Positions 9,568 through 21,483 of a DNA stretch of 64,000 bases are shown here, piece by piece. The notes beneath the pieces were generated by a model, which searched no databases, had not been told where the DNA came from, and saw only the letters and a program-made list of their open reading frames with translations. Within the stretch, counting starts at the first letter, position 1. Every line of letters begins with the position of its first letter. A program made the position numbers and the translations under genes. The stretch comes from Hahellaceae bacterium (GTDB lineage Bacteria; Pseudomonadota; Gammaproteobacteria; Pseudomonadales; Oleiphilaceae), in assembly GCA_016744695.1 (NCBI GenBank), contig JADGDV010000013.1:25223-89222 (forward strand). Direction: 5' to 3'.

Positions 9568-10932
9568 TCAGGTAATAATATTCAAAGCCTCAGACAATTT
9601 ATTTACAACAATAATTTCCATTCCATCAATTGATTTCTTAGGCGCATTGGCTTTGGGCACAATAGCCTTTTTGAAGCCATGCTTTGCCGCTTCATAAACT
9701 CGCTCCTGACCACTAGGCACAGGACGAATTTCTCCCGAAAGACCGACCTCTCCAAAAATGACCATATCCTGAGGCAAGCAAATATCCCTAAAGCTTGAGA
9801 CAACCGCTAACAGCGTAGCTAAATCGGCACTTGTTTCACTGACTCTAACACCACCTACCACATTAACGAATACATCCTGGTCGCCACAATGCAAGTTACC
9901 GTGGCGATGCAATACAGCCAAAAGCATTGCCAAACGGTTCTGGTCCAAACCAATCGCGACCCGCTTAGGGTAATCCATTTGGCTATCATCAACCAAGGCT
10001 TGTAGCTCGATTAAAAGCGGGCGAGTTCCTTCCCAAATAACGGTCACACAACTTCCTGGCATCGGCTCTTCTGAACGATTCAAAAAAATAGCACTCGGGT
10101 TAGTTACTTCTTTCAAACCGGTTTCAAGCATAGCAAACACACCTAGCTCGTTAACCGCACCAAACCGATTTTTAATACCACGCAAGGTACGAAAACGGCT
10201 ATCGTTAGACCCTTCAAGCATGATTGAGCAATCAATCATGTGCTCCAACACCTTAGGACCAGCCAAAGAACCATCTTTAGTTACATGTCCAACCAAAAGA
10301 AGTACCATCCCCGTCTGCTTAGCATAACGAGTCAACATAGCAGCACTCTCTCGAACCTGAGAAACACTTCCTGGAGAAGATTCAATTCCCTCCATATGCA
10401 CCACCTGAATACTGTCTACCACCAAAACCTTAGGCTGAATTTTATCCGCAGCGGCAATTATCGATTCAACATTCGTTTCAGAAAGCATTTGTAGATTATT
10501 AGTTTTAACCCCTAAACGCGTGGCTCTCATGGCAACCTGCTGCAAAGATTCTTCACCGGTTATATAAAGAGCGGGCATTGCACCAGCCAAATAACACATT
10601 GTTTGAAGCAGCAGCGTGCTTTTCCCCGCGCCAGGGCTTCCCCCAACAAGGATTGCAGAGCCTGGAACCAGCCCTCCACCTAACACTCGGTCAAATTCAC
10701 CTATACCGGAAGTAAAACGGGTCTGATCTTGTAAGTCGATAGAATCCAAAGATTGTATTTCGGATAATTTCCCCGCATAACCATCAAAGCGAGCGCCTTT
10801 GGAGGGAGCTGTCTTTCCGACTCTAAACTCACTGATCGTATTCCACTCTTTACATTCAGCGCACTGCCCTTGCCATTTACCGTACTCGCTTCCGCAATCC
10901 GTACATACATAAGCGGTCTTTACTTTTGCCAT
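9568..10932 (-). CDS. radA: DNA repair protein RadA (Sms)
   Basis: RadA is a RecA-like ATPase/helicase that processes recombination branches. The 454-residue protein shows an N-terminal zinc finger (CTDCGSEYGKWQGQCAEC), Walker A GGSPGAGKST, the RadA-specific KNRFG motif (RGIKNRFGAVNELGVF) and a Lon-like C-terminal domain (VNVVGGVRVSETSADLA, FGEVGLSGEIRPV). Length is normal. It converges with the PilZ gene and diverges from metY. Confidence 0.97.
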   Translation of the reverse strand: MAKVKTAYVCTDCGSEYGKWQGQCAECKEWNTISEFRVGKTAPSKGARFDGYAGKLSEIQSLDSIDLQDQTRFTSGIGEFDRVLGGGLVPGSAILVGGSPGAGKSTLLLQTMCYLAGAMPALYITGEESLQQVAMRATRLGVKTNNLQMLSETNVESIIAAADKIQPKVLVVDSIQVVHMEGIESSPGSVSQVRESAAMLTRYAKQTGMVLLLVGHVTKDGSLAGPKVLEHMIDCSIMLEGSNDSRFRTLRGIKNRFGAVNELGVFAMLETGLKEVTNPSAIFLNRSEEPMPGSCVTVIWEGTRPLLIELQALVDDSQMDYPKRVAIGLDQNRLAMLLAVLHRHGNLHCGDQDVFVNVVGGVRVSETSADLATLLAVVSSFRDICLPQDMVIFGEVGLSGEIRPVPSGQERVYEAAKHGFKKAIVPKANAPKKSIDGMEIIVVNKLSEALNIIT

Positions 10933-11092
10933 AACAATTCCACGTTTTATCGAACCACCAATTGCACCAAAATGGCTCGATTATTATTTCTATTTTCTGG
11001 TACTCTTTCACTATCTGCCGTAAAGAGCAAAATGCTTTAGTCATATAATAACAACAACCCTTTCACTGAATAGTATAGGAGTTTTACCCTCT

Positions 11093-12370
11093 ATGAAACT
11101 AGAAACACTGGCTATCCATGCAGGTTATACCCCAGACCCAACCACCAAAGCTGTTGCCGTCCCTTTATTTCAAACAACCTCTTATGCTTTTGACAACACC
11201 CAGCATGGCGCAGACCTGTTTGACTTAAAAGTTCCGGGTAATATTTACAGTCGCATAATGAACCCAACTAATGACGTTCTCGAACAACGACTAACACAGA
11301 TGGAAGGTGGTATTGGAGCCTTGTCGATGGCATCGGGTATGGCGGCAATCACCGCGTCTATTCAGGCTATTTGTGAGGTAGGCGAAAACATTATTAGTGT
11401 TAGCCAACTCTACGGCGGCACATACAACTTATTTGCCCACACGTTCCCTAAGCAAGGGATTGAGGTTCGATTTGCAGACGGTGATAACCCTGCTTCTTTC
11501 GCGAGTTTAATTGATTCAAAAACAAAAGCTATTTTTTGCGAATCTATTGGTAACCCTTTAGGTAATATTATTGATATCAAGGCACTTGCAGATGTTGCGC
11601 ATCAGCATGGTGTACCTCTGATTGTAGATAATACCGTTGCCACTCCGGTTCTTTGCAGACCCTTTGAGCACGGTGCAGATATTATTGTTCACTCATTAAC
11701 AAAATACATCGGCGGACACGGAACGACTATTGGCGGTATTATTGTTGATTCAGGTAAGTTCCCTTGGGCTGAGCATAAAGAACGCTTTGCTGTGATGAAT
11801 GAACCGGATCCTTCTTATCATGGAGTAGTCTATTCAGAAGCGCTTGGAGACGCAGCCTACATTGGTCGCTGTCGTGTTGTTCCACTAAGAAACATGGGAG
11901 CGGCACTCTCGCCATTCAATGCAATGATGATAATGCAAGGCCTCGAAACACTTTCGCTGCGTATGGAACGACATTGCGAGAACGCTCAAAAGGTGGCTGA
12001 GTTCTTAAACCAAAGAGAAGAAGTTGAATGGGTTAACTATGCAGGGCTCGAAAGTAGTAAATACCATAAACTAGCAAAAGACTACATGAACGGGACACCA
12101 TCAAGCATTCTTTCTTTTGGCATTAAAGGCGGAGTTGCAGCAGGCTCTAAATTTATTGATGCGCTAGAATTAGTCGTTAGATTGGTAAATATTGGCGATG
12201 CAAAATCACTAGCCTGTCACCCCGCATCAACCACTCACAGACAGTTAAATGAAGAAGAGTTAAAAAGTGCTGGAGTTTCTACCGATATGGTAAGGCTTTC
12301 GGTTGGTATAGAGCATGTAGACGATATTCTTGAGGATATTACTCAGTCTTTAGAAGCTTCTCAGAGGTAA
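11093..12370 (+). CDS. metY: O-acetylhomoserine (or O-succinylhomoserine) sulfhydrylase, Cys/Met PLP family
   Basis: This is a PLP enzyme of the Cys/Met metabolism family that makes homocysteine from acylhomoserine and sulfide. Evidence: start KLETLAIHAGYTPDPTTKAVAVPLFQTTSY, substrate loop NIYSRIMNPTNDVLEQRL, SGMAAITAS, and the PLP lysine at about residue 204 in HSLTKYIGGHG. The 425-residue length and the long insert after WAEHKERF match the O-acetylhomoserine aminocarboxypropyltransferase branch. A TATAAT lies at 11044-11049 upstream, with AGGAG before the ATG. I found no clear MetJ box or SAM riboswitch. Downstream is a compound inverted repeat. Confidence 0.93.
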   Translation: MKLETLAIHAGYTPDPTTKAVAVPLFQTTSYAFDNTQHGADLFDLKVPGNIYSRIMNPTNDVLEQRLTQMEGGIGALSMASGMAAITASIQAICEVGENIISVSQLYGGTYNLFAHTFPKQGIEVRFADGDNPASFASLIDSKTKAIFCESIGNPLGNIIDIKALADVAHQHGVPLIVDNTVATPVLCRPFEHGADIIVHSLTKYIGGHGTTIGGIIVDSGKFPWAEHKERFAVMNEPDPSYHGVVYSEALGDAAYIGRCRVVPLRNMGAALSPFNAMMIMQGLETLSLRMERHCENAQKVAEFLNQREEVEWVNYAGLESSKYHKLAKDYMNGTPSSILSFGIKGGVAAGSKFIDALELVVRLVNIGDAKSLACHPASTTHRQLNEEELKSAGVSTDMVRLSVGIEHVDDILEDITQSLEASQR

Positions 12371-12380
12371 AATACCAAAA

Positions 12381-12472
12381 TGGCACACTCAAGTAGGGTG
12401 TGCCATGCGCGCCGTTTTTATAATTGGGCACGGGCATTTTAAACATCTTTCGGTGCGCATGGCGCACCCTAC
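12381..12472. repeat. compound inverted repeat between convergent metY and hemE (REP/MITE-like)
   Basis: Two 21-base arms, 12393-12413 (GTAGGGTGTGCCATGCGCGCC) and 12452-12472, are reverse complements at 19 of 21 positions and are separated by 38 bases. The left arm also contains GTGTGCCA (12398-12405), which pairs perfectly with TGGCACAC at 12381-12388, giving an alternative short hairpin. The arms resemble abundant GTAGGGTGCGCCATGCGCACC-type intergenic repeats that I recall from proteobacterial genomes. As RNA it could end or protect both metY and hemE transcripts; it stops 8 bases short of the hemE stop codon. Confidence 0.75.
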
Positions 12473-12479
12473 ATATTAT

Positions 12480-13544
12480 TTACTGGTGGTACTTCGCACT
12501 AAACTCATGTACAGCTTCAACAAATACCTTAGCCCGCTCTGGGTCAACAAATTGATGAATTCCATGCCCAAGGTTAAATACGTGCCCAGGGTTCGATCCA
12601 TAAGCCTTTAAAATACTTTCTACTTCTTTTCTAATGGTCGCAGGTGAAGCATAAAGCACACTTGGATCCATATTACCTTGCAGAGCAACTCTATCACCCA
12701 CCTGACTTCTTGCGTGCCCAATTTCCGTCGTCCAATCCAGACCTAGCGCATCTACACCGGTATTAGCCATCTGCTGTAACCACTGACCACCACCCTTTGT
12801 AAACATAATAACAGGCACTTTTCGTCCGTCATGCTCACGTATTAAACCATCTACAATTTTCTGCATATACTGCAATGAAAACGTTTGGTAAGCCGCATGA
12901 CTTAAATTACCACCCCATGTATCAAAAATCTGAACAGCCTGAGCCCCTGCTTTAATTTGCTCATTCAAGTAGTCAATAACAGACAACGCTAGTTTATCCA
13001 ACAACTTATGCATTACTTCAGGCTTGTCATACATCATCGCCTTAACGTGTCTAAAGTCTTTAGACGAGCCACCTTCAACCATATACGTTGCTAGCGTCCA
13101 AGGACTGCCAGAAAAACCAATTAAAGGCACACGACCATTTAGCTCACGACGTATTGTAGTCACCGCATTTAAAACATAATCTAAATCAGAGCTTGTTTTA
13201 ACCACAGGTAACGCATCAACATCAGCCTCTGTGCGAACAATCTTTTTAAAACGTGGACCTTCACCCGTTTCGAAGTAAAGCCCCAAACCCATTGCGTCTG
13301 GAATAGTCAGAATATCAGAGAATAAAATTGCCGCATCTAAAGGGAAACGTTCAAGAGGTTGAATAGTTACTTCACATGCAAACTCTGCATTCTTGCATAA
13401 GCTTAAAAAATCACCTGCCTTGCTACGTAACGCTCTATATTCAGGCAAATACCGACCAGCCTGACGCATCATCCATACAGGCGTTACATCCACAGGCTCT
13501 CTTAATAATGCTCTTAGAAAGCGATCATTTTTTAGTTCAGCCAT
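12480..13544 (-). CDS. hemE: uroporphyrinogen decarboxylase
   Basis: HemE removes four carboxyls from uroporphyrinogen III to give coproporphyrinogen III in haem synthesis. Diagnostic sequences are [16 protein letters not shown] (substrate-binding Arg), [41 protein letters not shown] and FNLGHGI near the C-terminus. It is 354 residues, as expected. The gene is downstream of gltBD but separated from it by a clear intrinsic terminator. hemB lies elsewhere in the window (44.7-45.7 kb). Confidence 0.97.
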   Translation of the reverse strand: MAELKNDRFLRALLREPVDVTPVWMMRQAGRYLPEYRALRSKAGDFLSLCKNAEFACEVTIQPLERFPLDAAILFSDILTIPDAMGLGLYFETGEGPRFKKIVRTEADVDALPVVKTSSDLDYVLNAVTTIRRELNGRVPLIGFSGSPWTLATYMVEGGSSKDFRHVKAMMYDKPEVMHKLLDKLALSVIDYLNEQIKAGAQAVQIFDTWGGNLSHAAYQTFSLQYMQKIVDGLIREHDGRKVPVIMFTKGGGQWLQQMANTGVDALGLDWTTEIGHARSQVGDRVALQGNMDPSVLYASPATIRKEVESILKAYGSNPGHVFNLGHGIHQFVDPERAKVFVEAVHEFSAKYHQ

Positions 13545-13633
13545 GCAATTTCTCTCTATAAAAATTATTAAAGGCTGGATAATACCCGCCTTTAAAGTGA
13601 ATTCGGTTGTTAAATGTCAATAATTAGCAAGAT

Positions 13634-13664
13634 AGAAAAAAGCACAGCGATTGCTGTGCCTTTC
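13634..13664 (-). terminator. intrinsic terminator after gltD
   Basis: On the minus strand GCACAGC-aatc-GCTGTGC is followed at once by TTTTTTC. It sits about 40 bases beyond the gltD stop and separates gltBD from hemE. Confidence 0.88.
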
Positions 13665-13699
13665 TTCTATCTAAAAACATGTAACTTTTCAGTTTTTAT

Positions 13700-15121
<1,422 letters not shown>

Positions 15122-15169
15122 TTAAAAGCCTCTTTAACCTTCACACGCAACTAAATATCGCCGTCTGCC

Positions 15170-18100
15170 TTATTCTGGCTGGGCTCTTGTACTGTCTAGC
15201 AAGTTTTTAAGGCTCGCCGCTTTTGGCTTCACTAGCCAAAAACGAACAATATAATCATCAAAGTTATCAATGATATGCTGAGCCCACTCACTGCCTGTTT
15301 CAGCAACGTGTTCTTCAATTACACCCCGTAAGTGATTACGGTACGGTTCCATATGCCCGCTTGAAATACGATGAATCTCAACGAGCTCATGGTTATATTG
15401 ATCTACAAAACCATTCTTCCGATCAAGAACGTAGGCAAAACCACCGGTCATGCCTGCACCAAAGTTATAACCCGTCTCACCAAGAACAGTAACCAAGCCA
15501 CCTGTCATGTACTCACAACCGTGATCTCCCACACCTTCTACAACAGCGTGAGCGCCTGAATTTCGAACGCCAAATCGCTCCCCTGCAGTACCTGCAGCAA
15601 AGAGTTTTCCGCCCGTAGCACCATAAAGACAAGTATTACCCGCTATAGCAGTATCTTGTGTTTTAAACGAGCTGCACTGTGGAGGGCGAACAACCAACTT
15701 ACCACCGGTCATTCCTTTACCAACATAGTCGTTTGCATCGCCCTCAAGGTACATATGCAAACCACCAGCATTCCAAACACCGAAACTCTGGCCAACCGTT
15801 CCTGTAAGATCTAACTGAATAGGCGAACCACTCATTCCTTGGTTGCCATGCTGCTTAGCAATTTCACCAGACAATCTAGCACCAACAGAACGATCACAGT
15901 TAGTTACTTTATATGTGAACTTACCACCAGACTTGGATTCAATAGAAGACATGGCATCAGCCATCATTTTCTCTGCTAATAAACCCTTATCAAAAGGTTC
16001 ATTTCTCTCAACTTGGCAAGTATGAGGCTTATCTGCCGGAATATAATCATTGCCAAGCATTGGTGTCAGATCAAGGCCCTGCTGCTTACTTGTCTTGCCT
16101 GGCAGTACTTCTAACAGATCCGTACGCCCAACAAGCTCTTCCAAAGAACTAACGCCTAGTTTAGCCATCCATTCACGCGTCTCTTCAGCAACAAATTTGA
16201 AGAAATTCATAACCATTTCAACGGTGCCAATAAAGTGCTCATCACGTAAGCTCTGATTTTGTGTCGCGATACCTGTTGCACAGTTATTAAGATGGCAAAT
16301 ACGCAAGTACTTACAACCTAAAGCAACCATAGGCATTGTGCCAAACCCAAAGCTTTCTGCACCAAAAATAGCGGCCTTTACAACATCCAGACCGGTTTTT
16401 AAACCACCGTCTGTTTGTAGTCGAATTTTTCCACGAAGATCATTACCACGTAGTGCCTGATGAGCCTCAGTTAAACCCAACTCCCATGGAGATCCAGCAT
16501 TACGTACAGAGGTCAATGGACTTGCTGCGGTGCCACCATCATAACCAGAAATAGTGATCAAATCAGCGTAAGCCTTTGCTACACCAGCAGCGATTGTTCC
16601 AACACCGGGTTCAGATACCAACTTAACAGATACCAAGGCGCTTGGGTTTACCTGTTTTAAATCGAAAATTAGCTGAGCTAAATCTTCAATTGAATATATG
16701 TCGTGATGAGGCGGTGGTGATATCAGTGTCACACCGGGTACAGAGAAGCGCAGGGTCGCAATCAGGTCATTAACCTTACCGCCTGGAAGCTGCCCACCTT
16801 CACCTGGCTTAGCACCCTGGGCTACTTTAATTTGTATAACATCAGCACTACTCAAGTAGTGAGGTGTTACGCCAAATCGGCCAGATGCAACTTGCTTAAT
16901 TTTAGAGCGTTTGTTAGTTCCGTATCGAGCAGGGTCTTCGCCCCCCTCACCTGAGTTTGAACGTCCACCCAAGGTATTCATTGCAACGGCTAGAGCTTCA
17001 TGAGCTTCTGGTGATAACGCACCCAGAGACATTGCCGCAGAATCGAATCGTGCAACAATTTTCTCCATCGGCTCTACATCACTGAGTTCAATAGCTGTCT
17101 GCTTGTCACTAAGCTTTAATAAGTCTCGAATCGTAGCAACCGGACGCTCATTTACCAGCTTGGCATACTCATGGTAAACACCATAGTCACCGGTCTGAAC
17201 CGCCTTTTGTATCGTGTTAACAACGTCAGGATTATAAGCATGATACTCACTTCCGTGAACATATTTCAGCAATCCACCTTGAGAAATAGGCTTCCGCTTC
17301 TTCCATGCGTCGTTAGCTAATAGCTGCTGTTCAAACTGAAAATCTTCAAAGTTAGCGCCTTTAATTCGACACGCCACACCTTTAAAACAAAGTTCTTCTA
17401 CCTCATCGGCCAAACCTACGGCTTCAAATAACTGAGCACCACGATAGGAGGCAATAGTAGAAATACCCATCTTGGAAAGAATCTTCATCAGACCTTTGCC
17501 AATCCCTCTACGGTAATTGTTTTTGGCCTCAACAGGGTCAATCAGCATCTCACCCGTATTAATCAGGTCATTAAGCACCTGATAAGCAAGATAAGGATAT
17601 ACAGCGGTTGCACCAAAACCAAAGAGTACAGCGAAATGATGCGGATCACGCACATAGCCACTTTCAACTACGATGTTTGAATCACAACGTAATCCGGTTT
17701 TAACTAAATGATGGTGAACAGCACCCGTTGCCATAAAGGCATTAATTGGCAACTTGCCTTCGGTGATGTTTTTATCACTTAGCATTAAAATAACATTGCC
17801 ATCTCGGACGGCGCTTTCAGCTTCATTACAAACCGCTTTAATCGCCTGCTCTAAACCTTGCTCTGCACTATAACTTAGCTCTATACGCGCTACGTCAAAA
17901 CCAGAAATTTCTTTAGTTGATAAACACTTAAATTTAGCAGGAGATAATACGGGGGTTCCTAAGATAACACGCCTTGCATGTTCGGGTGTCTCTTCAAATA
18001 TATTCTGTTCAACACCAATGCAAGTTTCTAAAGACATTACAATGGATTCACGTAATGGGTCGATAGGCGGGTTAGTTACCTGAGCGAACTTCTGACGAAA

Positions 18101-19618
18101 ATAATCAGACACAGAACGAACACGTTCTGATAAAACGGCCATTGGGGTGTCATCCCCCATAGAACCAACCGCTTCCTGACCAGCTTCGGCCAGTGGTCGT
18201 AGCACCTGATCACGCTCTTCAAAAGTAACTTGGAACATTTTCATATGAGATTTCAACTCATCTTGTTCCATCACGTTATATTCAAATCTCGACTTACCCA
18301 ATGTAGCTTCAAGACGTGTTGCATTATCCCTTAACCATTGCTTATAAGGGTGCGCCGTCTTAAGCACTCCGTCGATATCTTCAGTATTTAAAATTTTTCC
18401 GGTTTGTGTATCAATAGCCAAAATCTGACCAGGCCCTACACGCCCCTTTGCAACCACATCTTCTGGCAAGTAGCCATAGGTGCCAATTTCAGATGCAAGA
18501 GTGATATAGCCGTTCTTAGTAATAACCCAGCGAGATGGGCGTAAGCCGTTACGATCCAGTAAACATACCGCGTAACGACCGTCAGTCATTACAACGCCTG
18601 CGGGTCCATCCCATGGTTCCATGTGCATAGAATTATATTCGTGAAAGGCACGAAGATCCGCATCCATTGTATCAACATTCTGCCAAGCTGGCGGAATCAT
18701 CATTCTTACTGCACGGAACAGGTCAACTCCGCCTGCCAGTAATATCTCAAGCATGTTATCCATACTTGATGAATCTGACCCCGTTAAGTTAACAAGAGGA
18801 CTTAGCGACTGAAGATCAGGTATATCATCCGTTTTAAATTTAGAAGTTCGTGCCAAAGCCCAATTACGATTACCTTCAACCGTATTAATTTCACCATTGT
18901 GAGCCAGCATTCTGAAAGGCTGAGCCAAAGGCCAGCGTGGGGCTGTATTAGTAGAGAAACGCTGGTGAAATACACAAATAGCCGTCTCAAAAAGCTCGTC
19001 ACCCAAGTCAGTATAAAAACTTGGAAGATCAACAGGCATCATTAAGCCTTTATAAGACAACACTTTCTCAGAAAGACTACATACATAAAACTCACCATCT
19101 GAAATAAGCTCTATTTCTGCTTTACGACGAGCTAGAAATAACTTAATTGAGAGTTCTTTTTCAGAAAGCTCTGCACCAGAGATAAACACTTGCTCTATAC
19201 CAGGCAAGCAATCAATGGCCATTGGACCCAGGCAAGACTCGTCGGTAGGGACAACACGCCAGCCAACAACACTTAAACCTTCGTTAACAAGGTGCTTTTC
19301 TAGCACTTTTTTAGAAGCTACCGCTTTTTCAGGATCTTGATTTAAGAACACCATCCCGATGCCGTAACGCGCACCTAAATCTACACCAAAGCTCTCTTTT
19401 GCAACATGACGCAGAAATGTATCAGGCTTTTGCATAAGCAAGCCACAGCCATCACCTGTTTTACCATCTGCAGCGATACCGCCTCTATGGGTCATGCAAG
19501 TCAAAGATTCTATGGATGTCGTAAGCAAATCATGACTTGCTTGTCCTTCCATATGGGCAATCAAGCCAAATCCACAGTTATCCTTGAAATCATCAGGATG
19601 ATACAAACCTGTCATCAT
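15170..19618 (-). CDS. gltB: glutamate synthase [NADPH] large chain
   Basis: GltB makes two glutamates from glutamine and 2-oxoglutarate. The 1482-residue protein begins with a short propeptide and the catalytic Cys15 in [11 protein letters not shown], marking a class II glutaminase domain ([19 protein letters not shown]). The central domain is followed by the FMN/synthase domain ([42 protein letters not shown] for the 3Fe-4S cluster). A C-terminal beta-helix domain is rich in GGKL/MTGG repeats. It follows damX but is separated from it by a terminator, so the 200-base gap probably holds its own promoter. Confidence 0.97.
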   Translation of the reverse strand: MMTGLYHPDDFKDNCGFGLIAHMEGQASHDLLTTSIESLTCMTHRGGIAADGKTGDGCGLLMQKPDTFLRHVAKESFGVDLGARYGIGMVFLNQDPEKAVASKKVLEKHLVNEGLSVVGWRVVPTDESCLGPMAIDCLPGIEQVFISGAELSEKELSIKLFLARRKAEIELISDGEFYVCSLSEKVLSYKGLMMPVDLPSFYTDLGDELFETAICVFHQRFSTNTAPRWPLAQPFRMLAHNGEINTVEGNRNWALARTSKFKTDDIPDLQSLSPLVNLTGSDSSSMDNMLEILLAGGVDLFRAVRMMIPPAWQNVDTMDADLRAFHEYNSMHMEPWDGPAGVVMTDGRYAVCLLDRNGLRPSRWVITKNGYITLASEIGTYGYLPEDVVAKGRVGPGQILAIDTQTGKILNTEDIDGVLKTAHPYKQWLRDNATRLEATLGKSRFEYNVMEQDELKSHMKMFQVTFEERDQVLRPLAEAGQEAVGSMGDDTPMAVLSERVRSVSDYFRQKFAQVTNPPIDPLRESIVMSLETCIGVEQNIFEETPEHARRVILGTPVLSPAKFKCLSTKEISGFDVARIELSYSAEQGLEQAIKAVCNEAESAVRDGNVILMLSDKNITEGKLPINAFMATGAVHHHLVKTGLRCDSNIVVESGYVRDPHHFAVLFGFGATAVYPYLAYQVLNDLINTGEMLIDPVEAKNNYRRGIGKGLMKILSKMGISTIASYRGAQLFEAVGLADEVEELCFKGVACRIKGANFEDFQFEQQLLANDAWKKRKPISQGGLLKYVHGSEYHAYNPDVVNTIQKAVQTGDYGVYHEYAKLVNERPVATIRDLLKLSDKQTAIELSDVEPMEKIVARFDSAAMSLGALSPEAHEALAVAMNTLGGRSNSGEGGEDPARYGTNKRSKIKQVASGRFGVTPHYLSSADVIQIKVAQGAKPGEGGQLPGGKVNDLIATLRFSVPGVTLISPPPHHDIYSIEDLAQLIFDLKQVNPSALVSVKLVSEPGVGTIAAGVAKAYADLITISGYDGGTAASPLTSVRNAGSPWELGLTEAHQALRGNDLRGKIRLQTDGGLKTGLDVVKAAIFGAESFGFGTMPMVALGCKYLRICHLNNCATGIATQNQSLRDEHFIGTVEMVMNFFKFVAEETREWMAKLGVSSLEELVGRTDLLEVLPGKTSKQQGLDLTPMLGNDYIPADKPHTCQVERNEPFDKGLLAEKMMADAMSSIESKSGGKFTYKVTNCDRSVGARLSGEIAKQHGNQGMSGSPIQLDLTGTVGQSFGVWNAGGLHMYLEGDANDYVGKGMTGGKLVVRPPQCSSFKTQDTAIAGNTCLYGATGGKLFAAGTAGERFGVRNSGAHAVVEGVGDHGCEYMTGGLVTVLGETGYNFGAGMTGGFAYVLDRKNGFVDQYNHELVEIHRISSGHMEPYRNHLRGVIEEHVAETGSEWAQHIIDNFDDYIVRFWLVKPKAASLKNLLDSTRAQPE

Positions 19619-19764
19619 ATTTCACACTCTCGCGTTTATTCTTTACTAATCAAAAGCTTACAAAAAACAAAATACTCGGCAAGCTTCTAAACGTCAAAAT
19701 TGGGGGTGGCTATTTTACACGCCTAGGGGGAGTCACACAAATTTATCGAAATTTTATATTAGAG

Positions 19765-19805
19765 CTACCTGACAACGATCAATAAAATCGTTTAAAGTCA
19801 GGTAG
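19765..19805. repeat. inverted repeat in gltB-damX intergenic region
   Basis: CTACCTGAC (19765-19773) and GTCAGGTAG (19797-19805) are perfect 9-base complements. CGAT/ATCG pairing inside them could extend the structure. It lies immediately beyond the damX terminator on the minus strand and upstream of gltB. It could be a second terminator stem or a regulator site for gltB; the sequence does not decide. Confidence 0.55.
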
Positions 19806-19847
19806 TAAGAAAAAATAACACTGCAGAGTAATTATTTACTCTGCAGT
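19806..19847 (-). terminator. intrinsic terminator whose loop contains the damX stop codon
   Basis: On the minus strand ACTGCAGAGTA and TACTCTGCAGT form a perfect 11-base stem around a 6-base loop, followed by a T-rich GTTATTTTTTCTT. The damX TAA (19832-19834) lies in the loop, so the 5' arm of the terminator is coding sequence. Confidence 0.85.
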
Positions 19848-21427
19848 CCTTTAACACTTCTCAGCCAAGGCTTTTGCTTTTTAATTACCACCGGTAATGA
19901 GGACATCGCCTTTCTTGCAGCCTCTTTATCGGTGTAGACACCCGAAATAACAACAAACCAAGCCCCGCCTTTATACGTTGACTCTATATATAAAAGGCTG
20001 GCCGAAGCACTTGCCTTATCAATATACTTTATAGCTGTCTTTTCATTTCTACTTCCCAAAACCTGGATAGTATAAGCAGAAGAAGCCTGCTTATTAATCC
20101 AAGCTTCTGACCTAAACCCTGAGTGCCTACTTTCAGTTTTATCAACCACTTCGACCGCCACCTTTTCAGGCTCACTTTCAGTTACAAGGGTCTTTTCCTG
20201 AACGACGATTTTCTCAACACTTACAGGCATAACAACATCAGAAGCAGATATTTCACCCTTATCTTTAGGAACCTCAACCTCAACTACATCTATAGCGGCT
20301 TCTTCAACAGTATTATTAAGACCTTCCTTTGATTCTTCTGGCAATACAATCGAAGGCGTGCCATAAACATCTTCCACTGGCTTAATTTCGCCATCAGGTG
20401 TGTATGACGGTATAAGAGGCTCATTTTCATGAGCAACAATCTCCGCTAGTTTATCTCTAGCATTAAGGACACTAGGATCTACAGTAAGGTTATCTTGCAA
20501 CTCAACAGGTGAAATATTTTCGGAAGACACAAAAAACAAATTGTACTGATAAGCAACCACTAAAAATGAAAATAGCAAAGCAACAGAAATACCGGCTAAC
20601 ACCCAGCCAAGTCCCTTAGGGTTTCTTTTTTTCCTTTCAGAAGTGCCAAACACATCAAGTAAAACTGCTGGAGCAATTCGATTGATTCTGCCAGGACAGC
20701 CTTTTCCAAGCTCATGAAGCGCAGACCTTTGTGCACCTGAGAAGTCTAACTCTCCACTGGCTCCCGCCCTAACCAACCTCAAATTCACATAGGCGGCAGC
20801 ATCGTCAAGAGAGAAAGGTTTAAGTTGTATTTGGTGTATCCAGCCACAGTTATCAGGATCAACACCCTCCAAAGTCATACTATGAAGAACACTCTTTCGG
20901 CCAGAAATAAGCAAGCATACTCCCGCATCACCGCCTAACGGCTTAAAAGTCGAGATAAGTAACTGAAAACTTTCTTTGTTTGTTTTATGCGCATCATCAA
21001 CAACTAGAAGGGTACGCTTACCTTCAGTAATTTCCTGGGAAAAATGTTGTGTAACTTTATCCATTGAGCGATCTGTGGGCTCGCCATCAACCTGGTGAAT
21101 ATTGAATTTTTTACACAATTCAGATACAAGTTTTCTAGGGGTTGATATAAGCGAGGGGTTTAAACTAACGACATCAACATCATCTACTTGTCTTGCCAAC
21201 TCACTAATTAAGGTGGTTTTGCCACTCCCAGTGTCACCCGTTAGTAGCAATACCATATCACCAAAGTTTACAAGATGACGAAGCGTCTCAAGGTTGTGTT
21301 GCCGTTGTGCACCTTGAAAAAACAAGTGAGTAACATCACCAAAAGGCTCAAGTTTTAGATGATATTTATTTCTCAACTGATCATTCAGGGATTGCTGATA
21401 TTCACTTTCCTTGGTAACAGAATTCAT
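19832..21427 (-). CDS. damX: DamX-like cell-division protein: AAA ATPase plus SPOR domain
   Basis: The 531-residue protein has an ExeA-like AAA domain (Walker A GDTGSGKTT at about 64-72; Walker B LLVVDDAHKT), a basic stretch, one transmembrane segment near residues 275-297, an acidic/Val-Glu-rich periplasmic linker, and a C-terminal SPOR domain (AYTIQVLGSRNEKTAIKYI onward). SPOR domains bind denuded septal peptidoglycan, so the protein probably acts at the division site. The position downstream of aroB matches DamX loci in enterics and pseudomonads. The N-terminal ATPase is the form seen in pseudomonad-like lineages; its role there is not settled. Confidence 0.88.
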   Translation of the reverse strand: MNSVTKESEYQQSLNDQLRNKYHLKLEPFGDVTHLFFQGAQRQHNLETLRHLVNFGDMVLLLTGDTGSGKTTLISELARQVDDVDVVSLNPSLISTPRKLVSELCKKFNIHQVDGEPTDRSMDKVTQHFSQEITEGKRTLLVVDDAHKTNKESFQLLISTFKPLGGDAGVCLLISGRKSVLHSMTLEGVDPDNCGWIHQIQLKPFSLDDAAAYVNLRLVRAGASGELDFSGAQRSALHELGKGCPGRINRIAPAVLLDVFGTSERKKRNPKGLGWVLAGISVALLFSFLVVAYQYNLFFVSSENISPVELQDNLTVDPSVLNARDKLAEIVAHENEPLIPSYTPDGEIKPVEDVYGTPSIVLPEESKEGLNNTVEEAAIDVVEVEVPKDKGEISASDVVMPVSVEKIVVQEKTLVTESEPEKVAVEVVDKTESRHSGFRSEAWINKQASSAYTIQVLGSRNEKTAIKYIDKASASASLLYIESTYKGGAWFVVISGVYTDKEAARKAMSSLPVVIKKQKPWLRSVKGLQSK

Positions 21428-21483
21428 TTTTCTGATATATTCCTATGAGCTCAACAACTAGACTTTAAAGTTAAACAACCGCA

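Noticed and set aside
10933-11092. SAM riboswitch or MetJ operator upstream of metY
   Set aside because: No AGACGTCT-like repeats and no conserved SAM-riboswitch helices are visible in the 160-base gap.
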